Below are positions 53,669-63,483 of a stretch of 64,000 bases of DNA, piece by piece (the first letter of the stretch is position 1; each line of letters starts with the position of its first letter). The notes beneath the pieces were generated by a model, which saw nothing but the letters and a program-made list of their open reading frames with translations, ran no database searches and was not told the DNA's origin. Made by a program: the position numbers and the translations under genes. The DNA comes from Thermoplasmatota archaeon (GTDB taxonomy: Archaea > Thermoplasmatota > Thermoplasmata > Thermoplasmatales > GCA-001856825): assembly GCA_023379555.1 (NCBI GenBank), contig JAMCQR010000054.1, positions 1 through 64,000 of the forward strand. The letters run 5' to 3'.

Positions 53669-54263
53669 TTACGAAGCACGATACGATGAATCCAAATTAG
53701 ATTCAATTAATAGATTAAACGAAACCGTCCCATTCAATTCTTCACATTTACCATTTTTCAAACGAAGATTGTATTTCAGCATTGTGACGTAGTTGGGAAG
53801 GTATATGCCCATTTCTCATTCCTGAGAACAGTCTATGTGCTTTGATTTCTCATACATCCCGTATTTCCTATCCCTATAGACTTCAAGATCGTATTCGGTC
53901 ACCCTTATCTGAATGTGGTGGAGGGATGTCGGGTATTATCTTCTTCTCGATTGACAGGTGAATAATCTCATCATGCTTGTCCACATTTCTAACAGCATCA
54001 AACATTCTTTTCAGTCCTTACATCCAATCATTCACACCTTTGCCGGAAAATGATGCAATATCGTTGATGTCTTGGCCAGTTGATAAATTCTCTCCCGTTC
54101 CACTTAAAATTATGACCTTTACGGAATCATTTTGACTAAGATTCTCAAACGCTTAGATCAATTCGCTTTTAAGTGACTTATCCAGCGCGTTGAACTTCTT
54201 AACCCTGTTCAAAATGACTTCCGAAATCTCATCTTCCTTCACAACAATCTCTTCGTAATTCAC
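53669..54263 (-). pseudogene. Enoyl-CoA hydratase remnant plus unidentified frame-shifted tail
   Basis: From a GTG at 54263 the minus strand reads EEIVVKEDEISEVILNRV then KKFNALDKSLKSELI, a clear enoyl-CoA hydratase/isomerase N-terminus, continuing as VKVIILSGTGENLSTGQDI. It is interrupted by TAA at 54155-54153 and again at 54020-54018. The active-site half of the family is missing. Another frame takes over near 53940 (IQIRVTEYDLEVYRDRKYG), is broken by a TGA and ends at 53669; its origin is not recognised. The pair is a decayed fatty-acid-oxidation gene next to the intact acyl-CoA dehydrogenase. Confidence 0.75.
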
Positions 54264-54542
54264 GCAAGTAATATAATAAAATGGATAATAATTGTTGTCT
54301 GTCAGATTTGAAGGTTCAAACATTCTATAGGTTGGTTAAACTAAGTTGATGGATAAAGCAATTGGATCACTTCTCGTCCGTGTGAACCGCGCTTAATTAA
54401 ATTTCTGGCATACCAGTTTTGAATTAGAATGCCAAAAAACAGCCTCTGGTTATCTTAAATTGATGGCAGGCATCTAACAGATGTGAATTCGCGGGCGATC
54501 ATGATTCATGAAGAATTTAAGTAACAAACGAGTTGGAAAACG

Positions 54543-54851
54543 ATGGTTGATACTCACAAAGTTCAAATTGCACAGTATCCCATATTTTGAGTATCTAACG
54601 GATATCTCCTCCAGAACTCCTTTCTTCTAGAGAAGAGATCAGAAAGTCTAAAGGAAGATAAGAATATCTTCATTGCATTCAAGCCCTTTCGCAAAGGGAA
54701 GCAACAGTCTATTATATGGAGTGGATTCAATATAATTTTAGATTTCAAAGCGAAGTATAAAGGCGGTGTCCAAAACCTGAAGATCAAAACTGTAGAAATA
54801 CAGGGAATAGAAGTGCCAATCATAGGCTTCGTGAAATTCAACAGCGAATGA
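54543..54851 (+). pseudogene. Reading frame broken by a single TGA
   Basis: From ATG at 54543 the frame reads MVDTHKVQIAQYPIF, meets TGA at 54588-54590, and continues without any shift through VSNGYLLQNSFLLEKRS, FIAFKPFRKGKQQS and IEVPIIGFVKFNSE to a TGA at 54849-54851. It would encode 102 residues. I do not recognise the family. No stem-loop that could recode UGA as selenocysteine is evident. It is probably a recent nonsense mutation or a sequencing error. The 279 bp before it (54264-54542) hold nothing recognisable. Confidence 0.5.
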
Positions 54852-55196
54852 TGCCCACAATGTTTAAGTACGTCTTGCAATTCGGGTATTAGTGACTATG
54901 ATAGAAAGCAGGAACTGGATTTTTACCATTCCGTGCCTCTTTTCAGCCTATAGTTACTGATATCTCCATCTGGTATTTTGGTGTAATTTATGAATCTTGA
55001 CAACTTCATAAGTATGACCTCGTTAAGGTCACGCATTTCTGCGGTGTGTTGCTTCGCTTTATCTAGAAGTATATTTTACCAAATGCCGATCATGATGTGT
55101 ACGTCAGTTCCGAATTGGCAAAGGTCATTTTGTCATGGCATTGCATGGAAGTTTCAATCCTTTCTGGGAGACATTTTTCAAGAGAAGGAATGTTGA
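54852..55196. other. Non-coding interval before the aro operon
   Basis: 345 bp. A 68-residue plus-strand frame (54990-55196) exists but has no family features, an odd composition rich in Cys and Met, and no upstream promoter that I can see. The aro promoter should lie here. Only agaaggaatgttga, a weak Shine-Dalgarno-like stretch just before the first aro ATG, stands out. Confidence 0.4.
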
Positions 55197-56021
55197 ATGA
55201 ATAATATATACAAGAACGTCAAATTGGCCTCACTTGGCGGATCAGAGAGAACGGCAGTGAGGGTAGGAGATGTGGAAATCGGGAATGGGCTAACAGTTAT
55301 AGGAGGACCATGCAGTGTCGAAAGTGAGGAACAGCTGTTGGAGACTGCAGTAAAGGTTAAGCAGGCAGGAGCTGACCTGCTTAGAGGCGGGGTATTCAAG
55401 CCAAGAACATCTCCCTATTCATTTCAGGGGTTGGGGCTTAAGGGCTTGAAGATTCTGGAGAAGGCCAGAGAGATAACAGGCCTACCGATCGTCTCGGAGA
55501 TACTAGATACAAGGGACGTCAGATGGGTCAGCGACTATGTTGACGTAATACAGATAGGTGCCAGAAATATGCAAAACTTTTCTCTTCTGAAAGAAGTAGG
55601 AAAGACTAGGAAACCTGTTCTTCTGAAGAGAGGGATGCAGTCAACACTGGAAGAATGGCTAAACAGCGCTGAATACATATTAAACGAAGGCAATCCTGAC
55701 GTAATTCTATGTGAGCGTGGCATTAGAACATTCGAGACCTATACTCGCAACACCCTTGACCTCAGTGCAGTACCAGCGCTGAAGGAGCTGACTCATCTAC
55801 CTGTGATCGTTGATCCTTCCCATGGCACGGGAAAGGTCAGCCTGATAGAACCCATGAGTCTTGCTTCAGTTGCTTCTGGTGCAGATGGGCTGATCATAGA
55901 AGTGCACAGAGACCCCTCTCAGGCACTTAGTGATAAGGATCAGGCACTCACGCCTGACCAGTTTTCAGAACTGGTGAGAAAGGCCAGGACCGTCCGGTCT
56001 ACCATGGAGAGATTGGCATGA
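55197..56021 (+). CDS. aroF: 3-deoxy-7-phosphoheptulonate (DAHP) synthase
   Basis: 274 residues, the short class I-beta type without a regulatory domain. It condenses phosphoenolpyruvate with erythrose 4-phosphate. Motifs are [54 protein letters not shown] and [12 protein letters not shown], with metal ligands Cys, His and Glu. First gene of the aromatic operon; the stop overlaps aroB by 4 nt. The lack of an ACT or chorismate-mutase fusion means feedback control would have to be elsewhere, for example on PheA. Confidence 0.96.
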   Translation: MNNIYKNVKLASLGGSERTAVRVGDVEIGNGLTVIGGPCSVESEEQLLETAVKVKQAGADLLRGGVFKPRTSPYSFQGLGLKGLKILEKAREITGLPIVSEILDTRDVRWVSDYVDVIQIGARNMQNFSLLKEVGKTRKPVLLKRGMQSTLEEWLNSAEYILNEGNPDVILCERGIRTFETYTRNTLDLSAVPALKELTHLPVIVDPSHGTGKVSLIEPMSLASVASGADGLIIEVHRDPSQALSDKDQALTPDQFSELVRKARTVRSTMERLA

Positions 56022-57049
56022 ACGTCATGAAACTCCAAGCGAAAAGCGGGTCTACTAAGGTGATTTTTTCGGATTTCGAAAGATTCCTCTCGACTATCAG
56101 AGGTAGAGCGAAGGTCTTGCTGGTGACAGACGAAAACGTCCTGTGGATTTACGGTGACAAAATGAATGACCTTGACATGATAGTAATTGAAGCTGGCGAA
56201 AGTGCAAAGACACTTAGAAGCGTGGAAAGAATTTACGAATATCTTTTGGAGTACAGCGTGGACAGGTCGTCAATGATCGTCGGGGTGGGGGGAGGAGCAG
56301 TATCTGACGTAACAGGTTTTGCAGCCTCCACTTTCATGAGAGGGATACCCTTCGGGTTTGCCCCAACAACTCTTCTTGCCCAGGTTGACGCAAGCATAGG
56401 TGGAAAGAATGGGGTAAATTTCAGAGGATTCAAGAACATGATAGGAACTGTAAGGCAGCCAGAATTTTGCCTGATCGATTTTTCATTTTTGAAAACTCTG
56501 CCATCCGATCAATTAATGTCAGGTATGGCGGAAGTCATCAAGTGCGGGGTTATCCTGAACAACAAACTATTTGAGTACTTGGAGGAAAATCACTCCCCCA
56601 TATTATCCTTGGATGATCAAAGTCTTGCATATGCAGTTTCTGAGACAATTTCAGCCAAGATAAGCGTTGTAGGAAAGGATGAGACGGATAATGGAGAAAG
56701 AATGAAGTTGAATTTCGGGCACACCGTGGGTCATGCTATTGAAAAGGTGTCCGGTCTTCCTCACGGCCACTCAATAGCGATTGGCATGGTGGCCGAATCA
56801 CGACTTGCAGCACGCAAGGGGTTTCTTCCCATAGCAGAAGTCTTGAGAATAGAAGAGCTTCTGAAAGCAATAGGCTTACCGACAAGATCGGGAACAAGTA
56901 GCACTGATGTTTTAGAAGCTATCTCCAAGGACAAAAAGAGTTCTGGGGACTCGATCAACATCGCATTGCCAGAAAAGATTGGAAATGGAATTATTTATAA
57001 GATCAAGAAGCAGGAGCTGAAGTACGCGGTTCAGGAGGTATGCAAATGA
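56018..57049 (+). CDS. aroB: 3-dehydroquinate synthase
   Basis: 343 residues. It cyclises DAHP to 3-dehydroquinate with NAD and zinc. Motifs are [22 protein letters not shown] (NAD loop), [31 protein letters not shown] and the zinc-ligand [10 protein letters not shown] and [11 protein letters not shown]. It is the classical AroB, not the archaeal AroB' (DHQ synthase II) that many euryarchaea use, which fits with a DAHP synthase upstream. Confidence 0.96.
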   Translation: MNVMKLQAKSGSTKVIFSDFERFLSTIRGRAKVLLVTDENVLWIYGDKMNDLDMIVIEAGESAKTLRSVERIYEYLLEYSVDRSSMIVGVGGGAVSDVTGFAASTFMRGIPFGFAPTTLLAQVDASIGGKNGVNFRGFKNMIGTVRQPEFCLIDFSFLKTLPSDQLMSGMAEVIKCGVILNNKLFEYLEENHSPILSLDDQSLAYAVSETISAKISVVGKDETDNGERMKLNFGHTVGHAIEKVSGLPHGHSIAIGMVAESRLAARKGFLPIAEVLRIEELLKAIGLPTRSGTSSTDVLEAISKDKKSSGDSINIALPEKIGNGIIYKIKKQELKYAVQEVCK

Positions 57050-57699
57050 AAAAAGCAACGGTTTCAAAGATATGCGTGAGCATTTCTGGGCTATCGGTTC
57101 CTGAAATTCTTGAGGAGACAAAGGGAATGGAAATGGCAGAGATAAGGCTTGACGGGGTGAATTTCACACCCGAAGACATCAGGGAGATATTCTCTGTTCG
57201 TGCTCAGATGATTGCAACGTGCAGGGCTGGAAAACTGAAAGACGAAGATAGAATGAGACTCTTGATGGAGGCAATAAAATCCGGAGCAGCGTATGTGGAC
57301 ATAGAGATTGACGCAAAGAAATGGTACAGGGAGAAGATTATCAGGGAAGCAAGAAGAAATGGGTGCAAGGTGATCTTGTCCTACCACAATCAAAGACTGA
57401 CGCCTCCAGACGATGTCCTTCTCAACATTGCCAAGAAATTCAAGTGGATGGGGGGAGATATACTCAAGATCGCATGCAAGGCAAATACACTTTCAGATAC
57501 TGCGAGACTCATCGGTCTTCTTGGTCATCTGGAAAATACAGTTGTTGTAGCAATGGGGGAGAAAGGAAGGATCAGCCGGGTTGTGGGCCCGTTGATGGGA
57601 GCGCCCTTCACCTATGCTTCACTTTCTAAAGGCAAGGAGACTGCAGAAGGTCAGATTGAATTCGGAAGGTTGAAGGAAATAATGAGTTCGATCTTATGA
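57046..57699 (+). CDS. aroD: 3-dehydroquinate dehydratase, type I
   Basis: 217 residues from the ATG at 57046; ggaggt (57034-57039) is 6 nt upstream and selects it over the ATG at 57040. It dehydrates 3-dehydroquinate to 3-dehydroshikimate via a Schiff base. Landmarks are EIRLDGVNF, IATCRAGKLKDE, VILSYHNQRLTP with the His, LKIACKANTL with the Schiff-base Lys and MGEKGRISRVVGPLMGAPFTYAS. It overlaps aroB by 4 nt and the next gene by 4 nt. Confidence 0.96.
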   Translation: MKKATVSKICVSISGLSVPEILEETKGMEMAEIRLDGVNFTPEDIREIFSVRAQMIATCRAGKLKDEDRMRLLMEAIKSGAAYVDIEIDAKKWYREKIIREARRNGCKVILSYHNQRLTPPDDVLLNIAKKFKWMGGDILKIACKANTLSDTARLIGLLGHLENTVVVAMGEKGRISRVVGPLMGAPFTYASLSKGKETAEGQIEFGRLKEIMSSIL

Positions 57700-59006
57700 T
57701 GGCAAACAAGAGTCTGTACTGCCTGATTGGGGACCCTGTTTCTCATTCCATCTCTCCATCAATCCAAAATTACGCTTTTCGTAGTTCATGCGTAGACGCC
57801 GTATATTTTCCAATTAAGGTCAAATTTGGAGAGCTAGGGAGATGCATTGGAATTCTAAGGGACCTGGATGTTAAAGGGATGAACGTGACAATGCCTCACA
57901 AGATGGAAGTTATCCGGTACATAGATAAGTTAGACGAAACGGCCCAAAGAATAGGTGCTGTAAACACGATCGTAAACGACGTAGGTACCCTTAAGGGTTA
58001 CAATACAGATGCCACCGGGGCAGTCGAGGCTATAAGTGAAGCAGTCGGCGACCTCAAAGGGAAAAAGGCAACGATTCTAGGTCGAGGGGGAATGGCAAGG
58101 GCGGTATCATTTGGCCTGGAACGGGAAGGAGTCGAGACAAAGATGCTTGGGAGGAAGGAAATGGGAGAAGAGTCCATAGGACGAGAAATAAAGGACTCAG
58201 ACATAGTTTGCAACTGCACCCCAATAGGTATGAATGGAGAACCATCGCCAATATCATCAACACTCATGAGAAGGGACCTTTTGGTTGTGGACGCAGCCTA
58301 TGCAACCCGTAAAACTGAACTGATCAGAAACGCGGAAATTAGGGGGTGCAGGACCATCACCGGGTTACAACTGCTCGTCAATCAGGGGGTCAATGCCTTC
58401 AAGTTATGGACCGGCCTCGATCCTGACAAGGATGGGATGATGGAATCTGCAAGACTAAGGATTTCTGAGAACAAGAGACGTGGGAGAAGGAACGTCTACC
58501 TTGTTGGATTTATGGGAAGTGGAAAGAGTAGTGCAGGTCAGCTCATAGCCAAGACCTTGAAAATGAAATTTGCGGATACAGATAATCTCATATCCAAGGA
58601 ATTTGGTAGTACTGTCAAGAATATTATAGAGGGGTTAGGAGAGTATGAGTTTCGAATGATGGAAAAGAGGACAATCGAAGCGTTGAGCATCAGAAGAGGG
58701 ACCGTGGTTGCAACCGGGGGAGGCTCGGTGCTTAACTACGACAACATTCACCGCATGAAGGAAAGTGGACTCATCGTTCTTCTTAACGTTTCACCCACAA
58801 CTGTGATGGAAAGATTGAAGGGTAGCTCTTCCCATCCATTATTGAATGGAAGTCGAGGGGAGATTGATTACCAGAAGGTAGAGAATCTGCTTTCAGCCCG
58901 CAAACATTACTACGATATTGCCAAGGACGCAGAGATCGAAACGGATGGAAAAGGAGTTGAAGTCGTGGCTGAAGAAATAATCAGAGAGATAGGTGGTTTG
59001 AAATGA
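57696..59006 (+). CDS. aroEK: Fusion of shikimate dehydrogenase and bacterial-type shikimate kinase
   Basis: 436 residues. Residues 1-265 are shikimate dehydrogenase (YCLIGDPVSHSISPSIQN, GMNVTMPHKM with the catalytic Lys, ATILGRGGMARAVSFGL and the C-terminal LQLLVNQGVNAFKLWTG). Residues 268-436 are a P-loop shikimate kinase: YLVGFMGSGKSSAGQL (Walker A), FADTDNLIS with the substrate Asp, ATGGGSVLN and SSHPLLNG. Most archaea instead use a GHMP-type shikimate kinase, so this P-loop kinase is the bacterial kind. Fusion allows both consecutive steps to be made as one protein. Overlaps aroD by 4 nt. Confidence 0.93.
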   Translation: MMANKSLYCLIGDPVSHSISPSIQNYAFRSSCVDAVYFPIKVKFGELGRCIGILRDLDVKGMNVTMPHKMEVIRYIDKLDETAQRIGAVNTIVNDVGTLKGYNTDATGAVEAISEAVGDLKGKKATILGRGGMARAVSFGLEREGVETKMLGRKEMGEESIGREIKDSDIVCNCTPIGMNGEPSPISSTLMRRDLLVVDAAYATRKTELIRNAEIRGCRTITGLQLLVNQGVNAFKLWTGLDPDKDGMMESARLRISENKRRGRRNVYLVGFMGSGKSSAGQLIAKTLKMKFADTDNLISKEFGSTVKNIIEGLGEYEFRMMEKRTIEALSIRRGTVVATGGGSVLNYDNIHRMKESGLIVLLNVSPTTVMERLKGSSSHPLLNGSRGEIDYQKVENLLSARKHYYDIAKDAEIETDGKGVEVVAEEIIREIGGLK

Positions 59007-61384
59007 ATGACTGGGGAGTGAGGATGGAGATTGGTAAGTCTACAGTTGAGGGAGAAGTTACGGCATCACCGTCAAAGAGTCAGACTCACCGCGCTCTTAT
59101 ATGTGCAGCACTTGCAGAGGGAGTGAGCACGATATACGGCCCTCTGCTATGCGATGACACCGAGGCAACGCTACAGGCATGCAAGTCTATGGGAGCTGAG
59201 ATACTTTCCAAAAGCGAGGAGAAAATCGTAATAAGAGGAATAGGAGGAGTATTCAGCATCAAGGAAGGGAAGATCGACTGCAAAGAATCCGGTTCCACAA
59301 TGCGTTTCTTCACACCGTTAGCAGCAATATCTGGGGGGAAGATTTCTTTTATCGGTCGTCCCAGCTTGGAAAAGAGGCCTGTTCTGGAATTGTTGTCTGT
59401 GCTCGAAGATCTAGGGGCTTCTGTTGAGTATTCGCGGGACATTGGTAGCCTTCCGTTCACAATAGCAAGTAAAGGAAAACTCTCAGCAGGTCAAGTCAAA
59501 ATAAGTGGGAACGTTAGTTCACAATTCATATCAGGACTCCTCTTTGCTCTCCCTCTCCTCTACGGGGAAAGCAATATCATAATAACCACAGACCTAGAAT
59601 CAAAAGACTATGTTGAGCTCACCATTGATGTCCTTGAAAGATTCGGAATTTCGGTTCACAGGAGCCCTGATGTCAGGAACATCACAGTTCAAGGAGGGCA
59701 AACTTACAAGGCATCGGAAATTACGATTGAGGGGGACTATTCATCGTCAGCTTACCTCCTCGCCGCCGGAGTTCTTGCTGGAGGAGAAGGAGGGGTTACC
59801 GTAAGAAACTTGAGAAGCGAATCGAAACAGGGTGACAAGAGGATCATAGCGTTTCTAAAATCCATGGGTGCCGACGTAGAACTTGGAGATTCTTCAGTCA
59901 CCGTATGGAGAAGTGATTTGTCCGGTTGCGAAATAGATGTGAGTGACACACCTGATCTGGCCCCAGTGCTAGCTATTGTGTCCGCATGCTCAAAAGGTAC
60001 GACCCTTTTGAAAGGGATAAGGAGACTGAGGTTCAAGGAAAGCGATCGGGTCGATTCAACGGAATGGATGATGAATGGCCTTGGTTGCAAAATAAGGGTA
60101 GAAGAAAATGCATTGAGCATTCAAGGAGGAATAGACTTGAGCTCACCTGTATTCTTGAACTTTCAGGATCACAGGCTAGTGATGAGCAGTAGCGTCGCAG
60201 GATTGGTTAGAAGCGGGAAAACCTTCGTGGGTGGTCCTACTGCTATCAAAAAGTCCTATCCTGATTTCTTCGACCATCTGCGTGCACTTGGGGGTGATGT
60301 AACTACAATAAGCAACTCCCTTGGAAAAATTCTGAAAGTTTCTGTTTACGGGGAAAGCCATGGTAGGAGAATTGGTGCAGTTCTAGAGGGAGTGCCCAGA
60401 GGAATCACGGTCGAAAGAGAATATGTACAGAAGGAGTTAGACAAGAGAAGAAGCACGACGCTCCTTACCACAACCAGGAGGGAGCCTGATACAGTTGAAA
60501 TCCTGAGTGGTCTAAAGGAGGGAATTACGACAGGAGAGGTGATAAGGATGGAGATCAAGAACATGGACGTTAAATCGGATGCGTACATAAAAGGAAAAGG
60601 ACTTATAAGGCCTGGGCACGCAGATTATACTGCAAGGCAGAAGTATGGAAGTGTGTTTGACTATAGGGGAGGGGGATTCCTTTCTGGTAGGATGACGGCC
60701 ACCTTCGTAGCCGCAGGTTCCGTGGCAAAGAAGATAATTGCAACAAAGGGTGTCAGGGTTCTCTCTCACATTGTACAGATAGGAACCATAAAGAGCGATT
60801 TTAATCCAAGCGACGAAGAGATTGAAAATGCAGAAACAGAAGGGATCATAAGATGCATCGATCCAGAGAAATCTAAAGAGATGCAAAGAGCCATAGAGGA
60901 TGCAAGGAGCCAGGGAGACTCTCTGGGAGGAATAGTTGAATGCAGGATTGTTGGCTTGCCGGTAGGGGTAGGGGAACCAATATTTCATTCCTTAGAGAGC
61001 GAGATTTCCAGAACCATGTTTGCAATTCCCGCGGTCAAAGGGGTAGAGTTCGGGTCTGGCTTCAGGGGAGCTGGAATGAGAGGAAGTGAGAACAACGACC
61101 CGTTTGCGATACGGGATGATAGGGTCGTGACTCTGACAAATAATGCTGGCGGGATCCTCGGGGGAATAAGCAACGGAATGACAGTAGTGTTTAAGGTGGC
61201 TTTCAAGCCCACATCGAGCATTTCAAGGGTGCAGCGAACCGTTGATTACTCAAAGGGTAAGGATGAAATGATTTCGGTCATGGGTAGACACGATCCGTGC
61301 ATAGCGGTTAGGGCTCCACCTGTCGTAGAAGCGATGGCCGCACTAACCGTAGCCGATCTCATGATGATATCGGGTGACATATGA
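59003..61384 (+). CDS. aroAC: Fusion of EPSP synthase and chorismate synthase
   Basis: 793 residues. Residues 1-437 are EPSP synthase (SPSKSQTHRALICAALAEG, KESGSTMRFFTPLAA, QFISGLLFALPL, FKESDRVDSTEWM). Residues 438-793 are chorismate synthase beginning SLGKILKVSVYGESHGRRIG, with STTLLTTTRREPDTVEILSG, RPGHADYTARQKYG and SENNDPFAIRDD. Both halves have their catalytic residues and are full length. They catalyse the last two steps to chorismate; chorismate synthase needs reduced FMN. The start overlaps the aroEK stop by 4 nt. Confidence 0.94.
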   Translation: MNDWGVRMEIGKSTVEGEVTASPSKSQTHRALICAALAEGVSTIYGPLLCDDTEATLQACKSMGAEILSKSEEKIVIRGIGGVFSIKEGKIDCKESGSTMRFFTPLAAISGGKISFIGRPSLEKRPVLELLSVLEDLGASVEYSRDIGSLPFTIASKGKLSAGQVKISGNVSSQFISGLLFALPLLYGESNIIITTDLESKDYVELTIDVLERFGISVHRSPDVRNITVQGGQTYKASEITIEGDYSSSAYLLAAGVLAGGEGGVTVRNLRSESKQGDKRIIAFLKSMGADVELGDSSVTVWRSDLSGCEIDVSDTPDLAPVLAIVSACSKGTTLLKGIRRLRFKESDRVDSTEWMMNGLGCKIRVEENALSIQGGIDLSSPVFLNFQDHRLVMSSSVAGLVRSGKTFVGGPTAIKKSYPDFFDHLRALGGDVTTISNSLGKILKVSVYGESHGRRIGAVLEGVPRGITVEREYVQKELDKRRSTTLLTTTRREPDTVEILSGLKEGITTGEVIRMEIKNMDVKSDAYIKGKGLIRPGHADYTARQKYGSVFDYRGGGFLSGRMTATFVAAGSVAKKIIATKGVRVLSHIVQIGTIKSDFNPSDEEIENAETEGIIRCIDPEKSKEMQRAIEDARSQGDSLGGIVECRIVGLPVGVGEPIFHSLESEISRTMFAIPAVKGVEFGSGFRGAGMRGSENNDPFAIRDDRVVTLTNNAGGILGGISNGMTVVFKVAFKPTSSISRVQRTVDYSKGKDEMISVMGRHDPCIAVRAPPVVEAMAALTVADLMMISGDI

Positions 61385-61403
61385 ATTGAAAGGGGATGAT
61401 GAT

Positions 61404-62462
61404 GTGGATTTAAAGGAAATTAGGAAAGAAATAGATCATATAGATTCCGACATTTTTGGTCTTCTGGAGCGTAGGATGACGCTTTCCATTAAAGCAGGAA
61501 GGGTGAAGAATAAAATAGAGGACAAGAAGAGAGAGCATGAGATATTGAGTTCCCTGAAAGAGAAATCAAGTCCGCCTATAAGGCCAGATTTTATACAAGG
61601 GTTATACCAACGCATAATGTCAGAATCTAAGAAGCTTCAGCAAGAAGAGCACAGGCTAGCGGCGTTCCAGGGGGAGAGGGGGGCATTTGGAGAGATGGCT
61701 TCCAGGGAATTTGACAAAGATGTCATTCCAGTACCATGCAAGAATTTTTCTGATGTGTTTGAAGGAGTATTGAATGGAGAATTCGACATTGGTGTTGTTC
61801 CCATTGAAAATTCATCAGAGGGAGCAATTACTTCTGTGAGTCATCTTGTTGCCGAAGGGAAGCTGAATATCGTAGGTGAAGTGGCCTTACAGATTCACCA
61901 TTCCCTGCTTAGCCACCAGGAAGTTTCTCTTGAGGACGTGAGGGTCGTATATTCCCATCCTCAGGCGCTTGCCCAATGCAGGGATTTCATTGCAAGAAAC
62001 AAAATGGAGTCTAGGCCCTTCTATGACACCGCTGGGGCCGCGAATATGATTGCTAAAGAGAGGCCAGCCGGAGCAGCAGCCATCGCAAGTAAAACGTGCT
62101 CCAGTATCTATGGGTTAAACGTCCTCAAGGAGGAGATTGAGGATTCAAGATACAATTACACTAGATTCATCGTTCTTTCTAGAAAGAAGCTCCGTAGAAA
62201 GGGAAATAAGTGCTCCATCACGTTCTTGACAGATGACAGAGTCGGCGCGCTGACAACGGTACTGAACGTATTTAAGGATGAGGGGATAAATTTGACAATG
62301 ATTGAGTCTATTCCCTCGAGGGACTATACTGGCAGATCGAAGTTCCTGATAGATTTTAAGGGACATTATTCCGAAAGCAACGTAGGAAGAGCCCTGAGGA
62401 AAATTAAGCGTGGTACTGTGGGATTTAGACTGTTGGGATGCTACAGGAGTTGGGAATTATGA
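61404..62462 (+). CDS. pheA: Chorismate mutase-prephenate dehydratase with ACT domain
   Basis: 352 residues from the GTG at 61404. The frame opens at a GTG at 61374 overlapping aroAC, but aaaggggat (61388-61396) sits about 8 nt before the later GTG. Residues 1-85 are the AroQ chorismate mutase (EIRKEIDHIDSDIFGLLERR). Residues 95-275 are prephenate dehydratase (FQGERGAFGEMA, GVVPIENSSEGAI, HSLLSH, YNYTRFIVL). The C-terminal ACT domain (ESIPSRDYTGRSKFLIDF) binds phenylalanine for feedback inhibition. Confidence 0.95.
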   Translation: MDLKEIRKEIDHIDSDIFGLLERRMTLSIKAGRVKNKIEDKKREHEILSSLKEKSSPPIRPDFIQGLYQRIMSESKKLQQEEHRLAAFQGERGAFGEMASREFDKDVIPVPCKNFSDVFEGVLNGEFDIGVVPIENSSEGAITSVSHLVAEGKLNIVGEVALQIHHSLLSHQEVSLEDVRVVYSHPQALAQCRDFIARNKMESRPFYDTAGAANMIAKERPAGAAAIASKTCSSIYGLNVLKEEIEDSRYNYTRFIVLSRKKLRRKGNKCSITFLTDDRVGALTTVLNVFKDEGINLTMIESIPSRDYTGRSKFLIDFKGHYSESNVGRALRKIKRGTVGFRLLGCYRSWEL

Positions 62463-63235
62463 GGGCAACTATCGTAGGCACTGGAAGGATGGGAAAGTGG
62501 CTTGCCAATGTTCTGAAAGAGGACTGGAATATAGCCGTATACGATGCTGATCCGAATAAAACAGCCGGAATCTCGGGGGTAGAGGTACTATCGTCGCCCG
62601 GTGATATCAGCGGCTATCGACCAGACATACTGATCAACGCTGTCACCCTTGGAAACACAATAAGAGTATTCGAGGAAGTAGTTCCATACCTTTCAAAGGA
62701 GTGCATATTGGCGGACATATCATCTATCAAGGGAGATATATCAACTTATTATTTTCACAGCGGGTACAGGTTTGTTTCGACTCATCCCATGTTTGGGCCC
62801 ACTAACGCTGATATGAACCAACCAAAGGGGGAGAGTGCAATAATCATAAGAGAATCATACGAAGTGGGCAAGAACATTTTTCGTGAATTTTATGAAAAGA
62901 TGGGATTAAAGTTGTACGAATTTTCGTTCAGTGAACATGACTCTATGATGGCATATTCCCTGACGTTACCATTCTCTTCATCTATGGTATTCGCTGCGTG
63001 CGTAGACACAAAAGCTGTCCCAGGAACCAACTTCAGGAAACATATGGAACTAGCGAAGGGCATATTGTCAGAAGACGACAGTCTCCTTTCTGAAATACTT
63101 TTCAACCCAGAATCAATAAAACAGCTAGAAACGATAACTTCTAGATTAGAGTACCTGAAACATATAATCCTTGCCAGAGATTACGAGGAGGCAGGAAAGT
63201 TCTTCGATAGACTAAGGGAAAACATCTTACGGTGA
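62459..63235 (+). CDS. tyrA: Prephenate dehydrogenase (TyrA-like)
   Basis: 258 residues from the ATG at 62459, which overlaps the pheA stop by 4 nt (ATGA); an earlier ATG at 62438 lies inside pheA. It makes 4-hydroxyphenylpyruvate for tyrosine. The NAD(P) motif is TIVGTGRMGKWLANVL, and STHPMFGPTNADMNQP with the His is the conserved active-site segment. It lacks an ACT domain. It is the last gene of the operon. The 248 bp after it hold no gene. Confidence 0.93.
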   Translation: MRATIVGTGRMGKWLANVLKEDWNIAVYDADPNKTAGISGVEVLSSPGDISGYRPDILINAVTLGNTIRVFEEVVPYLSKECILADISSIKGDISTYYFHSGYRFVSTHPMFGPTNADMNQPKGESAIIIRESYEVGKNIFREFYEKMGLKLYEFSFSEHDSMMAYSLTLPFSSSMVFAACVDTKAVPGTNFRKHMELAKGILSEDDSLLSEILFNPESIKQLETITSRLEYLKHIILARDYEEAGKFFDRLRENILR

Positions 63236-63483
63236 TCCAATGTGATGATTCTTATTTGAACCATAGATGTATCAGGAACTGTGTTGAAGATCACTGTAGG
63301 TGGTCATTTTCCAAGTAGTCAAAGAGCTATATCAAGCCCTTTCTAGATGCAATGTCTATTGATTCTCCTTAACTTATCATATTCCCACAATAATCTCGTA
63401 AAATCAATATGAGGAACTCCCTTTTCACATTATGAACGGGGAGCCTTTGAAATTAGAAATCGATATTAATAAGGCGAATCTCA

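Noticed and set aside
54588..54590. TGA as selenocysteine codon
   Set aside because: No stem-loop of the archaeal kind is apparent in the flanks, and the neighbourhood is full of decayed genes.
54990..55196. 68-residue frame before aroF
   Set aside because: No homology-like features and no promoter; treated as non-coding.
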